From contig CP114481.1 in NCBI GenBank assembly GCA_027186245.1, forward strand, positions 21,483,501-21,547,500: a DNA stretch of 64,000 bases, given 5' to 3'. The position numbers were made by a program, and so were the translations under genes. Below are positions 11,492 through 25,699 of this stretch, piece after piece. The DNA comes from Coriaria nepalensis (lineage: Eukaryota > Streptophyta > Magnoliopsida > Cucurbitales > Coriariaceae). Each line of letters opens with the position of its first letter. Positions within the stretch are counted from its first letter, which is position 1. The notes beneath the pieces were generated by a model that was not told where the DNA came from, searched no databases, and saw only the letters and a list, made by a program, of their open reading frames with translations.

Positions 11492-14400
11492 TCGAACGAA
11501 TTCTATTTTCGCCCTTCAAACATTATTTTCTTACATAACTTGCAATTATCTACTAAAGACAACAATGCATTATTTTAGCATTAAAAAGCATATCACTCAG
11601 CTTTTCAGTCATTAAATTGTTTGTAGGCACTTTGAACCAATTCTATTTTTGAATTTAGAACACGACTTTCATGCATAACTTGCACTTGATCTATTGAAGG
11701 TAACTATTCATTTTTTTAGCCTTAAAGTCATATCATTGCGTCTCTTTTAGTCATTAAATCTTTCTGAATCACTTCGAACGAAATTCGGCCTTTAAACATG
11801 ACTTTCGTGCATAACTTGCAGTTAATCTATTGAAGGCAACAATGCATTTGTTTAGCCTTAAAGTCATGTCACTGAGTCTCTTCTACTCATTAAATCATTC
11901 TAAATTAATTCGAACGAATTCTATTTTCGCCCTTCAAACATTATTTTCTTACGTAACTTGCAATTAATCAACTTAAGACAACAATGCATTATTTGAGCAT
12001 TAAAAAGCATATCACTCAGTCTTTTAAACATTATATTGTTTGAAGGCACTCCGAACCAATACTATTTTTGAATTTAGAACACGACTTTCATGCATAACTT
12101 GCAGTTGATCTATTGAAGGCAACTATTCATTTTTTTAGCCTTAAAGTCATATTATTACGTCTCTTTTAGTCATTAAATCTTTCTAAATCACTTCGAACGA
12201 AATTCGCCCTTTAAACATGACTTTCGTGCATAACTTGCAGTTGATCTATCGAAGGCAACAATGCATTTGTTTAGCCTTAAAGTCATGTCACTGAGTCTTT
12301 TCTAGTCATTAAATTATTCTAAATTAATTCGAACGAATTCTATTTTCGCCCTTCATATATTATTTTCTTACATAACTTGCAATTAATCTACTGAAGACAA
12401 CAATGCATTATTTTAGCATTAAAAACCATATCACTCAGTCTTTTCAATCATTATATTGTTTGAAGGCACTCCGAACCAATACTATTTTTGAATTTAGAAC
12501 ACGACTTTCATGCATAACTTGCACTTGATCTATTGAAGGCAACTATTAATTTTTTTAGCCTTAAAGTCATATTATTGTGTCTCTTTTAGTCATTAAATCT
12601 TTTTGAATCACTTCGAATGAAATTCGGCCTTTAAACATGACTTTCGTGCATAACTTGCAGTTGATCTATTGAAGGCAACAATGCATTTGTTTAGCCTTAA
12701 AGTCATGTCCCTGAGTATGTTCTAGTCATTAAATCATTCGAAATTATTTTGAACGAATTCTATTTTCGCGCTTCAAACATTATTTTCTTACATAACTTGC
12801 AATTAATCTACTGAAGACAACAATGTAATATTTTTGCATTCAAAAGCATATCACTCAGTCTTTTCAATCATTATATTGTTTGAAGGCACTTCGAACCAAT
12901 ACTATTTTTGAATTTAGAACACGACTTTCATGCATAACTTGCACTTGATCTATTGAAGGCAACTATTCATTTTTTTAGCCTTAAAGTCATATTATTGCGT
13001 CTCTTTTAGTCATTAAATCTTTCTGAATCACTTCGAATGAAATTCGGCCTTTAAACATGACTTTCGTGCATAACTTGCAGTTGATCTATTGAAGGCAACA
13101 ATGCATTTGTTTAGCCTTAAAGTCATGTCCCTGAGTCTGTTCTAGTCATTAAATCATTCGAAATTATTTCGAACGAATTCTATTTTCGCCCTTCAAACAT
13201 TATTTTCTTACACAACTTGCAATTAATCTACTGAAGACAACAATGCATTATTTTACCATTAAAAAGCATATCACTCAGTCTTTTCAATCATTATATTGTT
13301 TGAAGGCACTCCGAACCAATACTATTTTTGAATTTAGAACACGACTTTCATGCATAACTTGCACTTGATCTATTGAAGGCAACTATTCATTTTTTTAGCC
13401 TTAAAGTCATATTATTACGTCTCTTTTAGTCATTAAATCTTTCTAAATCACTTCGAATGAAATTCGGCCTTTAAACATGACTTTCGTGCATAACTTGCAG
13501 TTGATCTATCGAAGGCAACAATGCATTTGTTTAGCCTTAATGTCATGTCCCTGAGTATGTTCTAGTCATTAAATCATTCGAAATTATTTCAAACGAATTC
13601 TATTTTCGCCCTTCAAACATTATTTTCTTACATAACTTGAAATTAATCTACTGAAGACAACAATGTAATATTGTAGCATTCAAAAGCATATCACTCAGTC
13701 TTTTCAATCATTATATTGTTTGAAGGCACTTCGAACAAATACTATTTTTGAATTTGGGACACGACTTTCATGCATAACTTGCACTTGATCTACTGAAGGC
13801 AACTATTCATTTTTTTAGCCTTAAAGTCATATTATTGCATCTCTTTTAGTCATTAAATCTTTCTGAATCACTACGAACGAAATTCAGCCTTTAAACGTGA
13901 CTTTCGTGCATAACTTGCACTTGATCTATCGAAGGCAACAGTGCATTTGTTTAGCCTTAAAGTCATGTCACTGAGTCTCTTCTAGTCATTAAATCATTCT
14001 AAATTAGTTCGAACGAATTCTATTTTCACCCTTCAAATAATATTTTCTTAAATAACTTGCAATTAATCTACAGAAGACAACAAGCATTATGTTAGCATTA
14101 AAAAGCATATCACTCAGTCTTTTCAAACATTAAATTGTTTAAAGGCACTTTGAACCAATTCTATTTTTGAATTTAGAACACGACTTTCATGCATAACTTG
14201 CACTTGATCTAATGAAGGCAACTATTCATTTTTTTAGCCTTAAAGTCATATTATTGCGTGTCTTTTAGTCATTAAATCTTTCTAAATCACATCGAACGAA
14301 ATTCGGCCTTTAAACATGACTTTCGTGCATAACTTGCAGTTGATCTATTGAAGGCAACAATGCAGTTGTTTAGCCTTAAAGTCATGTCACTGAGTCTATT

Positions 14401-15304
14401 CTAGTCATTAAATCATTCTAAATTAATTCGAACGAATTCTATTTTCGCCCTTCAAACAATATTTTCTTACATAACTTGGAATTAATCTACTGAAGACAAC
14501 AATGCATTATTTTAGCATTAAAAAGCATATCACTCAGTCATTTCAATCATTAAATTGTTTGAAGGCACTTCGAACCAATTCTATTTTTGAATTTAGAACA
14601 CGACTTTCATTCATAACTTGCACTTGATCTATTGAAGGCAACTATTCATTTTTTTAGCCTTAGAGTCATATTATTGCGTCTCTTTTAGTCATTAACTCTT
14701 TCTAAATCACTTCCTTCGAAATTCGGCCTTTAAACATGACTTTCGTGCATAACTTGCTGTTGATCTATCGAAGGCAACAATGCATTTGTTTAGCCTTAAA
14801 GTCATGTCACTGAGTCTGTTCTAGTCATTAAATTATTCTAAAATAATTCGAACGAATTCAATTTTCGCCCTTCAAACATTATTTTCTTACATAACTTGCA
14901 ATTAATCTACTGAAGACAACAATGCATTATTTTAGCATTAAAAAGCATATCACTCAGTCTTTTCAATCATTATATTGTTTGAAGGCACTCCGAACCAATA
15001 CTATTTTTGAATTTAGAACACGACTTTCATGCATAACTTGCACTTGATCTATTGAAGGCAACTATTCATTTTTTTAGCCGTAAAGTCATATTATTGCGTC
15101 TCTTTTAGTCATTAAATCTTTCTGAATCACTTCGAATGAAATTCGGCCTTTAAACATGACTTTCGTGCATAACTTGCAGTTGATCTATTGAAGGCAACAA
15201 TGCATTTGTTTAGCCTTAAAGTCATGTCCCTGAGTCTGTTCTAGTCATTAAATCATTCGAAATTATTTCGAACGAATTCTATTTTCGCCCTTCAAACATT
15301 ATTT
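11391..15304 (+). repeat. Large segmental duplication, copy 1 (about 3.9 kb)
   Basis: The block starts inside the fusion monomer of the isolated dimer and runs through CACTGGGTCTG, TTGTAGGCAC, GAAGGTAACTATTC, CTTCTACTC, CAACTTAAGAC and the four-trimer marker block. It matches 17,266-21,600 with a shift of 5,875 bp up to about 12.84 kb and 6,296 bp after it. The change of shift is explained by one extra 420 bp trimer in the second copy. Confidence 0.84.
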
Positions 15305-17265
15305 TATTACATAATTTGAAATTAATCTACTGAAGACAACAATGCATTATTTTACCATTAAAAAGCATATCACTCAGTCTTTTCAATCATTATATTGTTT
15401 GAAGGCACTTCGAACCAATACTATTTTTGAATTTAGAACACGACTTTCATGCATAACTTGCACTTGATCTATTGAAGGCAACTATTCATTTTTTTAGCCT
15501 TAAAGTCATATTATTACGTGTCTTTTAGTCATTAAATCTTTCTAAATCACTTCGAACAAAATTCAGCCTTTAAACATGACTTTCGTGCATAACTTGCAGT
15601 TGATCTATCGAAGGCAACATTGCATTTGTTTAGCCTTAAAGTCATGTCACTGAGTCTTTTCTAGTCATTAAATTATTCTAAATTAAGTCGAACGAATTCT
15701 ATTTTCGCCCTTCATATATTATTTTCGTACATAACTTGCAATTAATCTACCGAAGACAACAATGCATTATTTTAGCATCAAAAAGCGTATCACTCAGTCT
15801 TTTCAATCATTATATTGTTTGAAGGCACTCCGAACCAATACTATTTTTGAATTTAGACACGACTTTCATGCATAACTTGCACTTGATCTATTGAAGGCAA
15901 CTATTCATTTTTTTAGCCTTAAAGTCATATTATTGCGTCTCTTTTAGTCATTAAATCTTTCTGAATCACTTCGAATGAAATTCGGCCTTTAAACATGACT
16001 TTCGTGCATAACTTGTAGTTGATCTATTGAAGGCAACAATGCATTTGTTTAGCCTTAAAGTCATGTCCTTGAGTATGTTCTAGTCATTAAATCATTCGAA
16101 ATTATTTCGAACGAATTCTATTTTCGCCCTTCAAACATTATTTTCTTACATAACTTGCAATTAATCTACTGAAGGCAACAATGCATTATTTTACCATTAA
16201 AAACCATATCACTCAGTCTTTTCAAACATTAAATTGTTTGAAGGCACTTGGAACCAATTCTATTTTTGAATTTAGAACACGACTTTCATGCATAACTTGC
16301 ACTTGATCTATTGAAGGCAACTATTCATTTTTTTAGCCTTAAAGTCATATTATTGCGTCTCTTTTAGTCATTAAATCTTTCTGAATCACTTCGAATGAAA
16401 TTCGGCCTTTAAACATGACTTTCGTGCATAACTTGCAGTTGATCTATTGAAGGCAACAATGCATTTGTTTAGCCTTAAAGTCATGTCCCTGAGTCTGTTC
16501 TAGTCATTAAATCATTCGAAATTATTTCGAACGAATTCTATTTTCGCCCTTCAAACATTATTTTCTTACATAACTTGCAATTAATCTACTGAAGGCAACA
16601 ATGCATTATTTTACCATTAAAAACCATATCACTCAGTCTTTTCAAACATTAAATTGTTTGAAGGCACTTGGAACCAATTCTATTTTTGAATTTAGAACAC
16701 GACTTTCATGCATAACTTGCAGTTGATCTATTGAAGGCAACTATTCATTTTTTTAGCCTTAAAGTCATATTATTACGTCTCTTTTAGTCATTAAATCTTT
16801 CTAAATCACTTCGAACGAAATTCGGCCTTTAAACATGACTTTCGTGCATAACTTGCAGTTGATCTATCGAAGGCAACAATGCATTTGTTTAGCCTTAAAG
16901 TCATGTCACTAAGTCTTTTCTAGTCATTAAATTATTCTAAATTAATTCGAACGAATTCTATTTTCGCCCTGCATATATTATTTTCTTACATAACTTGCAA
17001 TTAATCTACTGAAGACAACAATGCATTATTTTAGCATTAAAAAGCATATCACTCAGTCTTTTCAATCATTATATTGTTTGAAGGCACTCCGAACCAATAC
17101 TATTTTTGAATTTAGAACACGACTTTCATGCATAACTTGCACTTGATCTATTGAAGGCAACTATTAATTTTTTTAGCCTTAAAGTCATATTATTGTGTCT
17201 CTTTTAGTCATTAAATCTTTTTGAATCACTTCGAAGGAAATTCGGCCTTTAAACATGACTTTCGT

Positions 17266-20200
17266 GCATAACTTGCACTTGATCTATTGAAGGCAACAAT
17301 GCATTTGTTTAGCCTTAAAGTCATGTCACTGGGTCTATTCTAGTCATTAAATCAGTCTAAATTAATTCGAACGAATTCTATTTTCGCCCTTCAAACATTA
17401 TTTTCTTACATAACTTGCAATTAATCTACTAAAGACAACAATGCATTATTTTAGCATTAAAAAGAATATCACTCAGCTTTTCAGTCATTAAATTGTTTGG
17501 AGGCACTTCGAACCAATTCTATTTTTGAATTTAGAACACGACTTTCATGCATAACTTGCACTTGATCTATTGAAGGTAACTATTCATTTTTTTAGCCTTA
17601 AAGTCATATCATTGCGTCTCTTTTAGTCATTAAATCTTTCTGAATCACTTCGAACGAAATTCGGCCTTTAAACATGACTTTCGTGCATAACTTGCAGTTC
17701 ATCTATTGAAGGCAACAATGCATTTGTTTAGCCTTAAAGTCATGTCACTGAGTCTCTTCTACTCATTAAATCATTCTAAGTTAATTCGAACGAATTCTAT
17801 TTTCGCCCTTCAAACATTATTTTCTTACGTAACTTGCAATTAATCAACTTAAGACAACAATGCATTATTTTAGCATTAAAAAGCATATCACTCATTCTTT
17901 TCAACATTATATTGTTTGAAGGCACTCCGGACCAATACTATTTTTGAATTTAGAACACGACTTTCATGCATAACTTGCAGTTGATCTATTGAAGGCAACT
18001 ATTCATTTTTTTAGCCTTAAAGTCATATTATTACGTCTCTTTTAGTCATTAAATCTTTCTAAATCACTTCGAACGAAATTCGCCCTTTAAACATGACTTT
18101 CGTGCATAACTTGCAGTTGATCTATCGAAGGCAACAATGCATTTGTTTAGCCTTAAAGTCATGTCACTGAGTCTTTTCTAGTCATTAAATTATTCTAAAT
18201 TAATTCGAACGAATTCTATTTTCGCCCTTCATATATTATTTTCTTACATAACTTGCAATTAATCTACTGAAGACAACAATGCATTATTTTAGCATTAAAA
18301 AGCATATCACTCAGTCTTTTCAATCATTATATTGTTTGAAGGCACTCTGAACCAATACTATTTTTGAATTTAGAACACGACTTTCATGCATAACTTGCAC
18401 TTGATCTATTGAAGGCAACTATTAATTTTTTTAGCCTTAAAGTCATATTATTGTGTCTCTTTTAGTCATTAAATCTTTTTGAATCACTTCGAATGAAATT
18501 CGGCCTTTAAACATGACTTTCGTGCATAACTTGCAGTTGATCTATTGAAGGCAACAATGCATTTGTTTAGCCTTAAAGTCATGTCCCTGAGTATGTTCTA
18601 GTCATTAAATCATTCGAAATTATTTTGAACGAATTCTATTTTCGCGCTTCAAACATTATTTTCTTACATAACTTGCAATTAATCTACTGAAGACAACAAT
18701 GTAATATTTTAGCATTCAAAAGCATATCACTCAGTCTTTTCAATCATTATATTGTTTGAAGGCACTCTGAACCAATACTATTTTTGAATTTAGAACACGA
18801 CTTTCATGCATAACTTGCACTTGATCTATTGAAGGCAACTATTAATTTTTTTAGCCTTAAAGTCATATTATTGTGTCTCTTTTAGTCATTAAATCTTTTT
18901 GAATCACTTCGAATGAAATTCGGCCTTTAAACATGACTTTCGTGCATAACTTGCAGTTGATCTATTGAAGGCAACAATGCATTTGTTTAGCCTTAAAGTC
19001 ATGTCCCTGAGTATGTTCTAGTCATTAAATCATTCGAAATTATTTTGAACGAATTCTATTTTCGCGCTTCAAACATTATTTTCTTACATAACTTGCAATT
19101 AATCTACTGAAGACAACAATGTAATATTTTAGCATTCAAAAGCATATCACTCAGTCTTTTCAATCATTATATTGTTTGAAGGCATTTCGAACCAATACTA
19201 TTTTTGAATTTAGAACACGACTTTCATGCATAACTTGCACTTGATCTATTGAAGGCAACTATTCATTTTTTTAGCCTTAAAGTCATATTATTGCGTCTCT
19301 TTTAGTCATTAAATCTTTCTGAATCACTTCGAATGAAATTCGGCCTTTAAACATGACTTTCGTGCATAACTTGCAGTTGATCTATTGAAGGCAACAATGC
19401 ATTTGTTTAGCCTTAAAGTCATGTCCCTGAGTCTGTTCTAGTCATTAAATCATTCGAAATTATTTCGAACGAATTCTATTTTCGCCCTTCAAACATTATT
19501 TTCTTACACTACTTGCAATTAATCTACTGAAGACAACAATGCATTATTTTACCATTAAAAAGCATATCACTCAGTCTTTTCAATCATTATATTGTTTGAA
19601 GGCACTCCGAACCAATACTATTTTTTAATTTAGAACACGACTTTCATGCATAACTTGCACTTGATCTATTGAAGGCAACTATTCATTTTTTTAGCCTTAA
19701 AGTCATATTATTACGTCTCTTTTAGTCATTAAATCTTTCTAAATCACTTCGAATGAAATTCGGCCTTTAAACATGACTTTCGTGCATAACTTGCAGTTGA
19801 TCTATCGAAGGCAACAATGCATTTGTTTAGCCTTAATGTCATGTCCCTGAGTATGTTCTAGTCATTAAATCATTCGAAATTATTTCAAACGAATTCTATT
19901 TTCGCCCTTCAAACATTATTTTCTTACATAACTTGAAATTAATCTACTGAAGACAACAATGTAATATTGTAGCATTCAAAAGCATATCACTCAGTCTTTT
20001 CAATCATTATATTGTTTGAAGGCACTTCGAACAAATACTATTTTTGAATTTGGGACACGACTTTCATGCATAACTTGCACTTGATCTACTGAAGGCAACT
20101 ATTCATTTTTTTAGCCTTAAAGTCATATTATTGCATCTCTTTTAGTCATTAAATCTTTCTGAATCACTACGAACAAAATTCAGCCTTTAAACGTGACTTT

Positions 20201-21600
20201 CGTGCATAACTTGCACTTGATCTATCGAAGGCAACAGTGCATTTGTTTAGCCTTAAAGTCATGTCACTGAGTCTCTTCTAGTCATTAAATCATTCTAAAT
20301 TAGTTCGAACGAATTCTATTTTCACCCTTCAAATAATATTTTCTTAAATAACTTGCAATTAATCTACAGAAGACAACAAGCATTATGTTAGCATTAAAAA
20401 GCATATCACTCAGTCTTTTCAATCATTAAATTGTTTGAAGGCACTTCGAACCAATTCTATTTTTGAATTTAGAACACGACTTTCATGCATAACTTGCACT
20501 TGATCTATTGAAGGCAACTATTCATTTTTTTAGCCTTAAAGTCATATTATTGCGTCTCTTTTAGTCATTAAATCTTTCTAAATCACATCGAACGAAATTC
20601 GGCCTTTAAACATGACTTTCGTGCATAACTTGCAGTTGATCTATTGAAGGCAACAATGCAGTTGTTTAGCCTTAAAGTCATGTCACTGAGTCTATTCTAG
20701 TCATTAAATCATTCTAAATTAATTCGAACGAATTCTATTTTCGCCCTTCAAACAATATTTTCTTACATAACTTGGAATTAATCTACTGAAGACAACAATG
20801 CATTATTTTAGCATTAAAAAGCATATCACTCAGTCATTTCAATCATTAAATTGTTTGAAGGCACTTCGAACCAATTCTATTTTTGAATTTAGAACACGAC
20901 TTTCATTCATAACTTGCACTTGATCTATTGAAGGCAACTATTCATTTTTTTAGCCTTAGAGTCATATTATTGCGTCTCTTTTAGTCATTAACTCTTTCTA
21001 AATCACTTCCTTCGAAATTCGGCCTTTAAACATGACTTTCGTGCATAACTTGCAGTTGATCTATCGAAGGCAACAATGCATTTGTTTAGCCTTAAAGTCA
21101 TGTCACTGAGTCTGTTCTAGTCATTAAATTATTCTAAAATAATTCGAACGAATTCAATTTTCGCCCTTCAAACATTATTTTCTTACATAACTTGCAATTA
21201 ATCTACTGAAGACAACAATGCATTATTTTAGCATTAAAAAGCATATCACTCAGTCTTTTCAATCATTATATTGTTTGAAGGCACTCCGAACCAATACTAT
21301 TTTTGAATTTAGAACACGACTTTCATGCATAACTTGCACTTGATCTATTGAAGGCACCTATTCATTTTTTTAGCCTTAAAGTCATATTATTGCGTCTCTT
21401 TAGGTCATTAAATCTTTCTGAATCACTTCGAATGAAATTCGGCCTTTAAACATGACTTTCGTGCATAACTTGCAGTTGATCTATTGAAGGCAACAATGCA
21501 TTTGTTTAGCCTTAAAGTCATGTCCCTGAGTCTGTTCTAGTCATTAAATCATTCGAAATTATTTCGAACGAATTCTATTTACGCCCTTCAAACATTATTT
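17266..21600 (+). repeat. Large segmental duplication, copy 2 (about 4.3 kb)
   Basis: This is the second copy of the 11,391-15,304 block. Its left junction falls inside a C monomer (17,231-17,366) whose front is ordinary C (TCGAAGGAAATTCGG, TTCGTGCATAAC) but whose back is TTGCACTTGATC and CACTGGGTCT from the fusion monomer of copy 1. It holds one additional trimer at about 18.3-19.1 kb and a changed patch at about 20,410-20,560. Confidence 0.83.
18301..19180 (+). repeat. Perfect 420 bp tandem duplication
   Basis: Lines 18,301-18,720 and 18,721-19,140 are identical by eye, including private variants ACTCTGAACC, ATTGTGTCTC, TTTTTGAATC, GAGTATGTTC, TATTTTGAACG, TTCGCGCTTC and AATGTAATATTTTAGC. 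The copies separate at GGCACTCTGA versus GGCATTTCGA (18,761 versus 19,181). This is the youngest single-trimer duplication seen in the left domain. Confidence 0.9.
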
Positions 21601-24600
21601 TCTTACACAACTTGCAATTAATCTACTGAAGACAACAATGCATTATTTTACCATTAAAAAGCATATCACTCAGTCTTTTCAATCATTATACTGTTTGAAG
21701 GCACTCCGAACCAATACTATTTTTTAATTTAGAACACGACTTTCATGCATAACTTGCACTTGATCTATTGAAGGCAACTATTCATTTTTTTAGCCTTAAA
21801 GTCATATTATTACGTCTCTTTTAGTCATTAAATCTTTCTAAATCACTTCGAATGAAATTCGGCCTTTAAACATGACTTTCGTGCATAACTTGCAGTTGAT
21901 CTATCGAAGGCAACAATGCATTTGTTTAGCCTTAATGTCATGTCCCTGAGTATGTTCTAGTCATTAAATCATTCGAAATTATTTCGAACGAATTCTATTT
22001 TCGCCCTTCAAACATTATTTTCTTACATAACTTGAAATTAATCTACTGAAGACAACAATGTAATATTGTAGCATTCAAAAGCATATCACTCAGTCTTTTC
22101 AATCATTATATTGTTTGAAGGCACTGCGAACAAATACTATTTTTGAATTTAGGACACGACTTTCATGCATAACTTGCACTTGATCTACTAAAGGCAACTA
22201 TTCATTTTTTTAGCCTTAAAGTCATATTATTGCATCTCTTTTAGTCATTAAATCTTTCTGAATCACTACGAACGAAATTCAGCCTTTAAACGTGACTTTC
22301 GTGCATAACTTGCAGTTGATCTATCGAAGGCAACAGTGCATTTGTTTAGCCTTAAAGTCATGTCACTGAGTCTCTTCTAGTCATTAAATCATTCTAAATT
22401 AGTTCGAACGAATTCTATTTTCACCCTTCAAATAATATTTTCTTAAATAACTTGCAATTAATCTACAGAAGACAACAAGCATTATGTTAGCATTAAAAAG
22501 CATATCACTCAGTCTTTTCAAACATTAAATTGTTTAAAGGCACTTTGAACCAATTCTATTTTTGAATTTAGAACACGACTTTCATGCATAACTTGCACTT
22601 GATCTATTGAAGGCAACTATTCATTTTTTTAGCCTTAAAGTCATATTATTACGTCTCTTTTAGTCATTAAATCTTTCTAAATCACTTCGAATGAAATTCG
22701 GCCTTTAAACATGACTTTCGTGCATAACTTGCAGTTGATCTATCGAAGGCAACAATGCATTTGTTTAGCCTTAATGTCATGTCCCTGAGTATGTTCTAGT
22801 CATTAAATCATTCGAAATTATTTCAAACGAATTCTATTTTCGCCCTTCAAACATTATTTTCTTACATAACTTGAAATTAATCTACTGAAGACAACAATGT
22901 AATATTGTAGCATTCAAAAACATATCACTCAGTCTTTTCAATCATTATATTGTTTGAAGGCACTTCGAACAAATACTATTTTTGAATTTAGGACACGACT
23001 TTCATGCATAACTTGCACTTGATCTACTGAAGGCAACTATTCATTTTTTTAGCCTTAAAGTCATATTATTGCATCTCTTTTAGTCATTAAATCTTTCTGA
23101 ATCACTACGAACGAAATTCAGCCTTTAAACGTGACTTTCGTGCATAACTTGCACTTGATCTATCGAAGGCAACAGTGCATTTGTTTAGCCTTAAAGTCAT
23201 GTCACTGAGTCTCTTCTAGTCATTAAATCATTCTAAATTAGTTCGAATGAATTCTATTTTCACCCTTCAAATAATATTTTCTTAAATAACTTGCAATTAA
23301 TCTACAGAAGACAACCAGCATTATGTTAGCATTAAAAAGCATATCACTCAGTCTTTTCAAACATTAAATTGTTTAAAGGCACTTTGAACCAATTCTATTT
23401 TTGAATTTAGAACACGACTTTCATGCATAACTTGCACTTGATCTAATGAAGGCAACTATTCATTTTTTTAGCCTTAAAGTCATATTATTGCGTCTCTTTT
23501 AGTCATTAAATCTTTCTAAATCACATCGAACGAAATTCGGCCTTTAAACATGACTTTCGTGCATAACTTGCAGTTGATCTATTGAAGGCAACAATGCAGC
23601 TGTTTAGCCTTAAAGTCATGTCACTGAGTCTATTCTAGTCATTAAATCATTCTAAATTAATTCGAACGAATTCTATTTTCGCCCTTCAAACAATATTTTC
23701 TTACATAACTTGGAATTAATCTACTGAAGACAACAATGCATTATTTTAGCATTAAAAAGCATATCACTCAGTCATTTCAATCATTAAATTGTTCGAAGGC
23801 ACTTCGAACCAATTCTATTTTTGAATTTAGAACACGACTTTCATTCATAACTTGCACTTGATCTATTGAAGGCAACTATTCATTTTTTTAGCCTTAGAGT
23901 CATATTATTGCGTCTCTTTTAGTCATTAACTCTTTCTAAATCACTTCCTTCGAAATTCGGCCTTTAAACATGACTTTCGTGCATAACTTGCAGTTGATCT
24001 ATCGAAGGCAACAATGCATTTGTTTAGCCTTAAAGTCATGTCACTGAGTCTGTTCTAGTCATTAAATTATTCTAAAATAATTCGAACGAATTCAATTTTC
24101 GCCCTTCAAACATTATTTTCTTACATAACTTGCAATTAATCTACTGAAGACAACAATGCATTATTTTAGCATTAAAAAGCATATCACTCAGTCTTTTCAA
24201 TCATTATATTGTTTGAAGGCACTCCGAACCAATACTATTTTTGAATTTAGAACACGACTTTCATGCATAACTTGCACTTGATCTATTGAAGGCACCTATT
24301 CATTTTTTTAGCCTTAAAGTCATATTATTGCGTCTCTTTAGGTCATTAAATCTTTCTGAATCACTTCGAATGAAATTCGGCCTTTAAACATGACTTTCGT
24401 GCATAACTTGCAGTTGATCTATTGAAGGCAACAATGCATTTGTTTAGCCTTAAAGTCATGTCCCTGAGTCTGTTCTAGTCATTAAATCATTCGAAATTAT
24501 TTCGAACGAATTCTATTTTCGCCCTTCAAACATTATTTTCTTACACAACTTGCAATTAATCTACTGAAGACAACAATGCATTATTTTACCATTAAAAAGC

Positions 24601-25530
24601 ATATCACTCAGTCTTTTCAATCATTATACTGTTTGAAGGCACTCCGAACCAATACTATTTTTTAATTTAGAACACGACTTTCATGCATAACTTGCACTTG
24701 ATCTATTGAAGGCAACTATTCATTTTTTTAGCCTTAAAGTCATATTATTACGTCTCTTTTAGTCATTAAATCTTTCTAAATCACTTCGAATGAAATTCGG
24801 CCTTTAAACATGACTTTCGTGCAAAACTTGCAGTTGATCTATCGAAGGCAACAATGCATTTGTTTAGCCTTAATGTCATGTCCCTGAGTATGTTCTAGTC
24901 ATTAAATCATTCGAAATTATTTCGAACGAATTCTATTTTCGCCCTTCAAACATTATTTTCTTACATAACTTGAAATTAATCTACTGAAGACAACAATGTA
25001 ATATTGTAGCATTCAAAAGCATATCACTCAGTCTTTTCAATCATTATATTGTTTGAAGGCACTTCGAACAAATACTATTTTTGAATTTAGGACACGACTT
25101 TCATGCATAACTTGCACTTGATCTACTAAAGGCAACTATTCATTTTTTTAGCCTTAAAGTCATATTATTGCATCTCTTTTAGTCATTAAATCTTTCTGAA
25201 TCACTACGAACGAAATTCAGCCTTTAAACGTGACTTTCGTGCATAACTTGCAGTTGATCTATCGAAGGCAACAGTGCATTTGTTTAGCCTTAAAGTCATG
25301 TCACTGAGTCTCTTCTAGTCGTTAAATCATTCTAAATTAGTTCGAACGAATTCTATTTTCACCCTTCAAATAATATTTTCTTAAATAATTTGCAATTAAT
25401 CTACAGAAGACAACAAGCATTATGTTAGCATTAAAAAGCATATCACTCAGTCTTTTCAAACATTAAATTGTGTAAAGGCACTTTGAACCAATTCTATTTT
25501 TGAATTTAGAACACGACTTTCATGCATAAC
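20570..25530 (+). repeat. Seven-trimer (2,938 bp) duplication
   Basis: About 20,570-22,590 matches about 23,510-25,530 at a shift of 2,938 bp. Shared rare variants are GGCACCTATTC (21,353 and 24,291), TCTCTTTAGGTCATT, ATTATACTGTTTG and CTACTAAAGGC. Single differences (for example GGCACTGCGAAC at 22,120, GCAAAACTTG at 24,823, AGTCGTTAAAT at 25,318) show a few mutations since duplication. Confidence 0.82.
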
Positions 25531-25699
25531 TTGCACTTGATCTAATGAAGGCAACTATTCATTTTTTTAGCCTTAAAGTCATATTATTGCGTCTCTTTTA
25601 GTCATTACATCTTTCTAAATCACATCGAACGAAATTCGGCCTTTAAACATGACTTTCGTGCATAACTTGCAGTTGATCTATTGAAGGCAACAATGCAGT

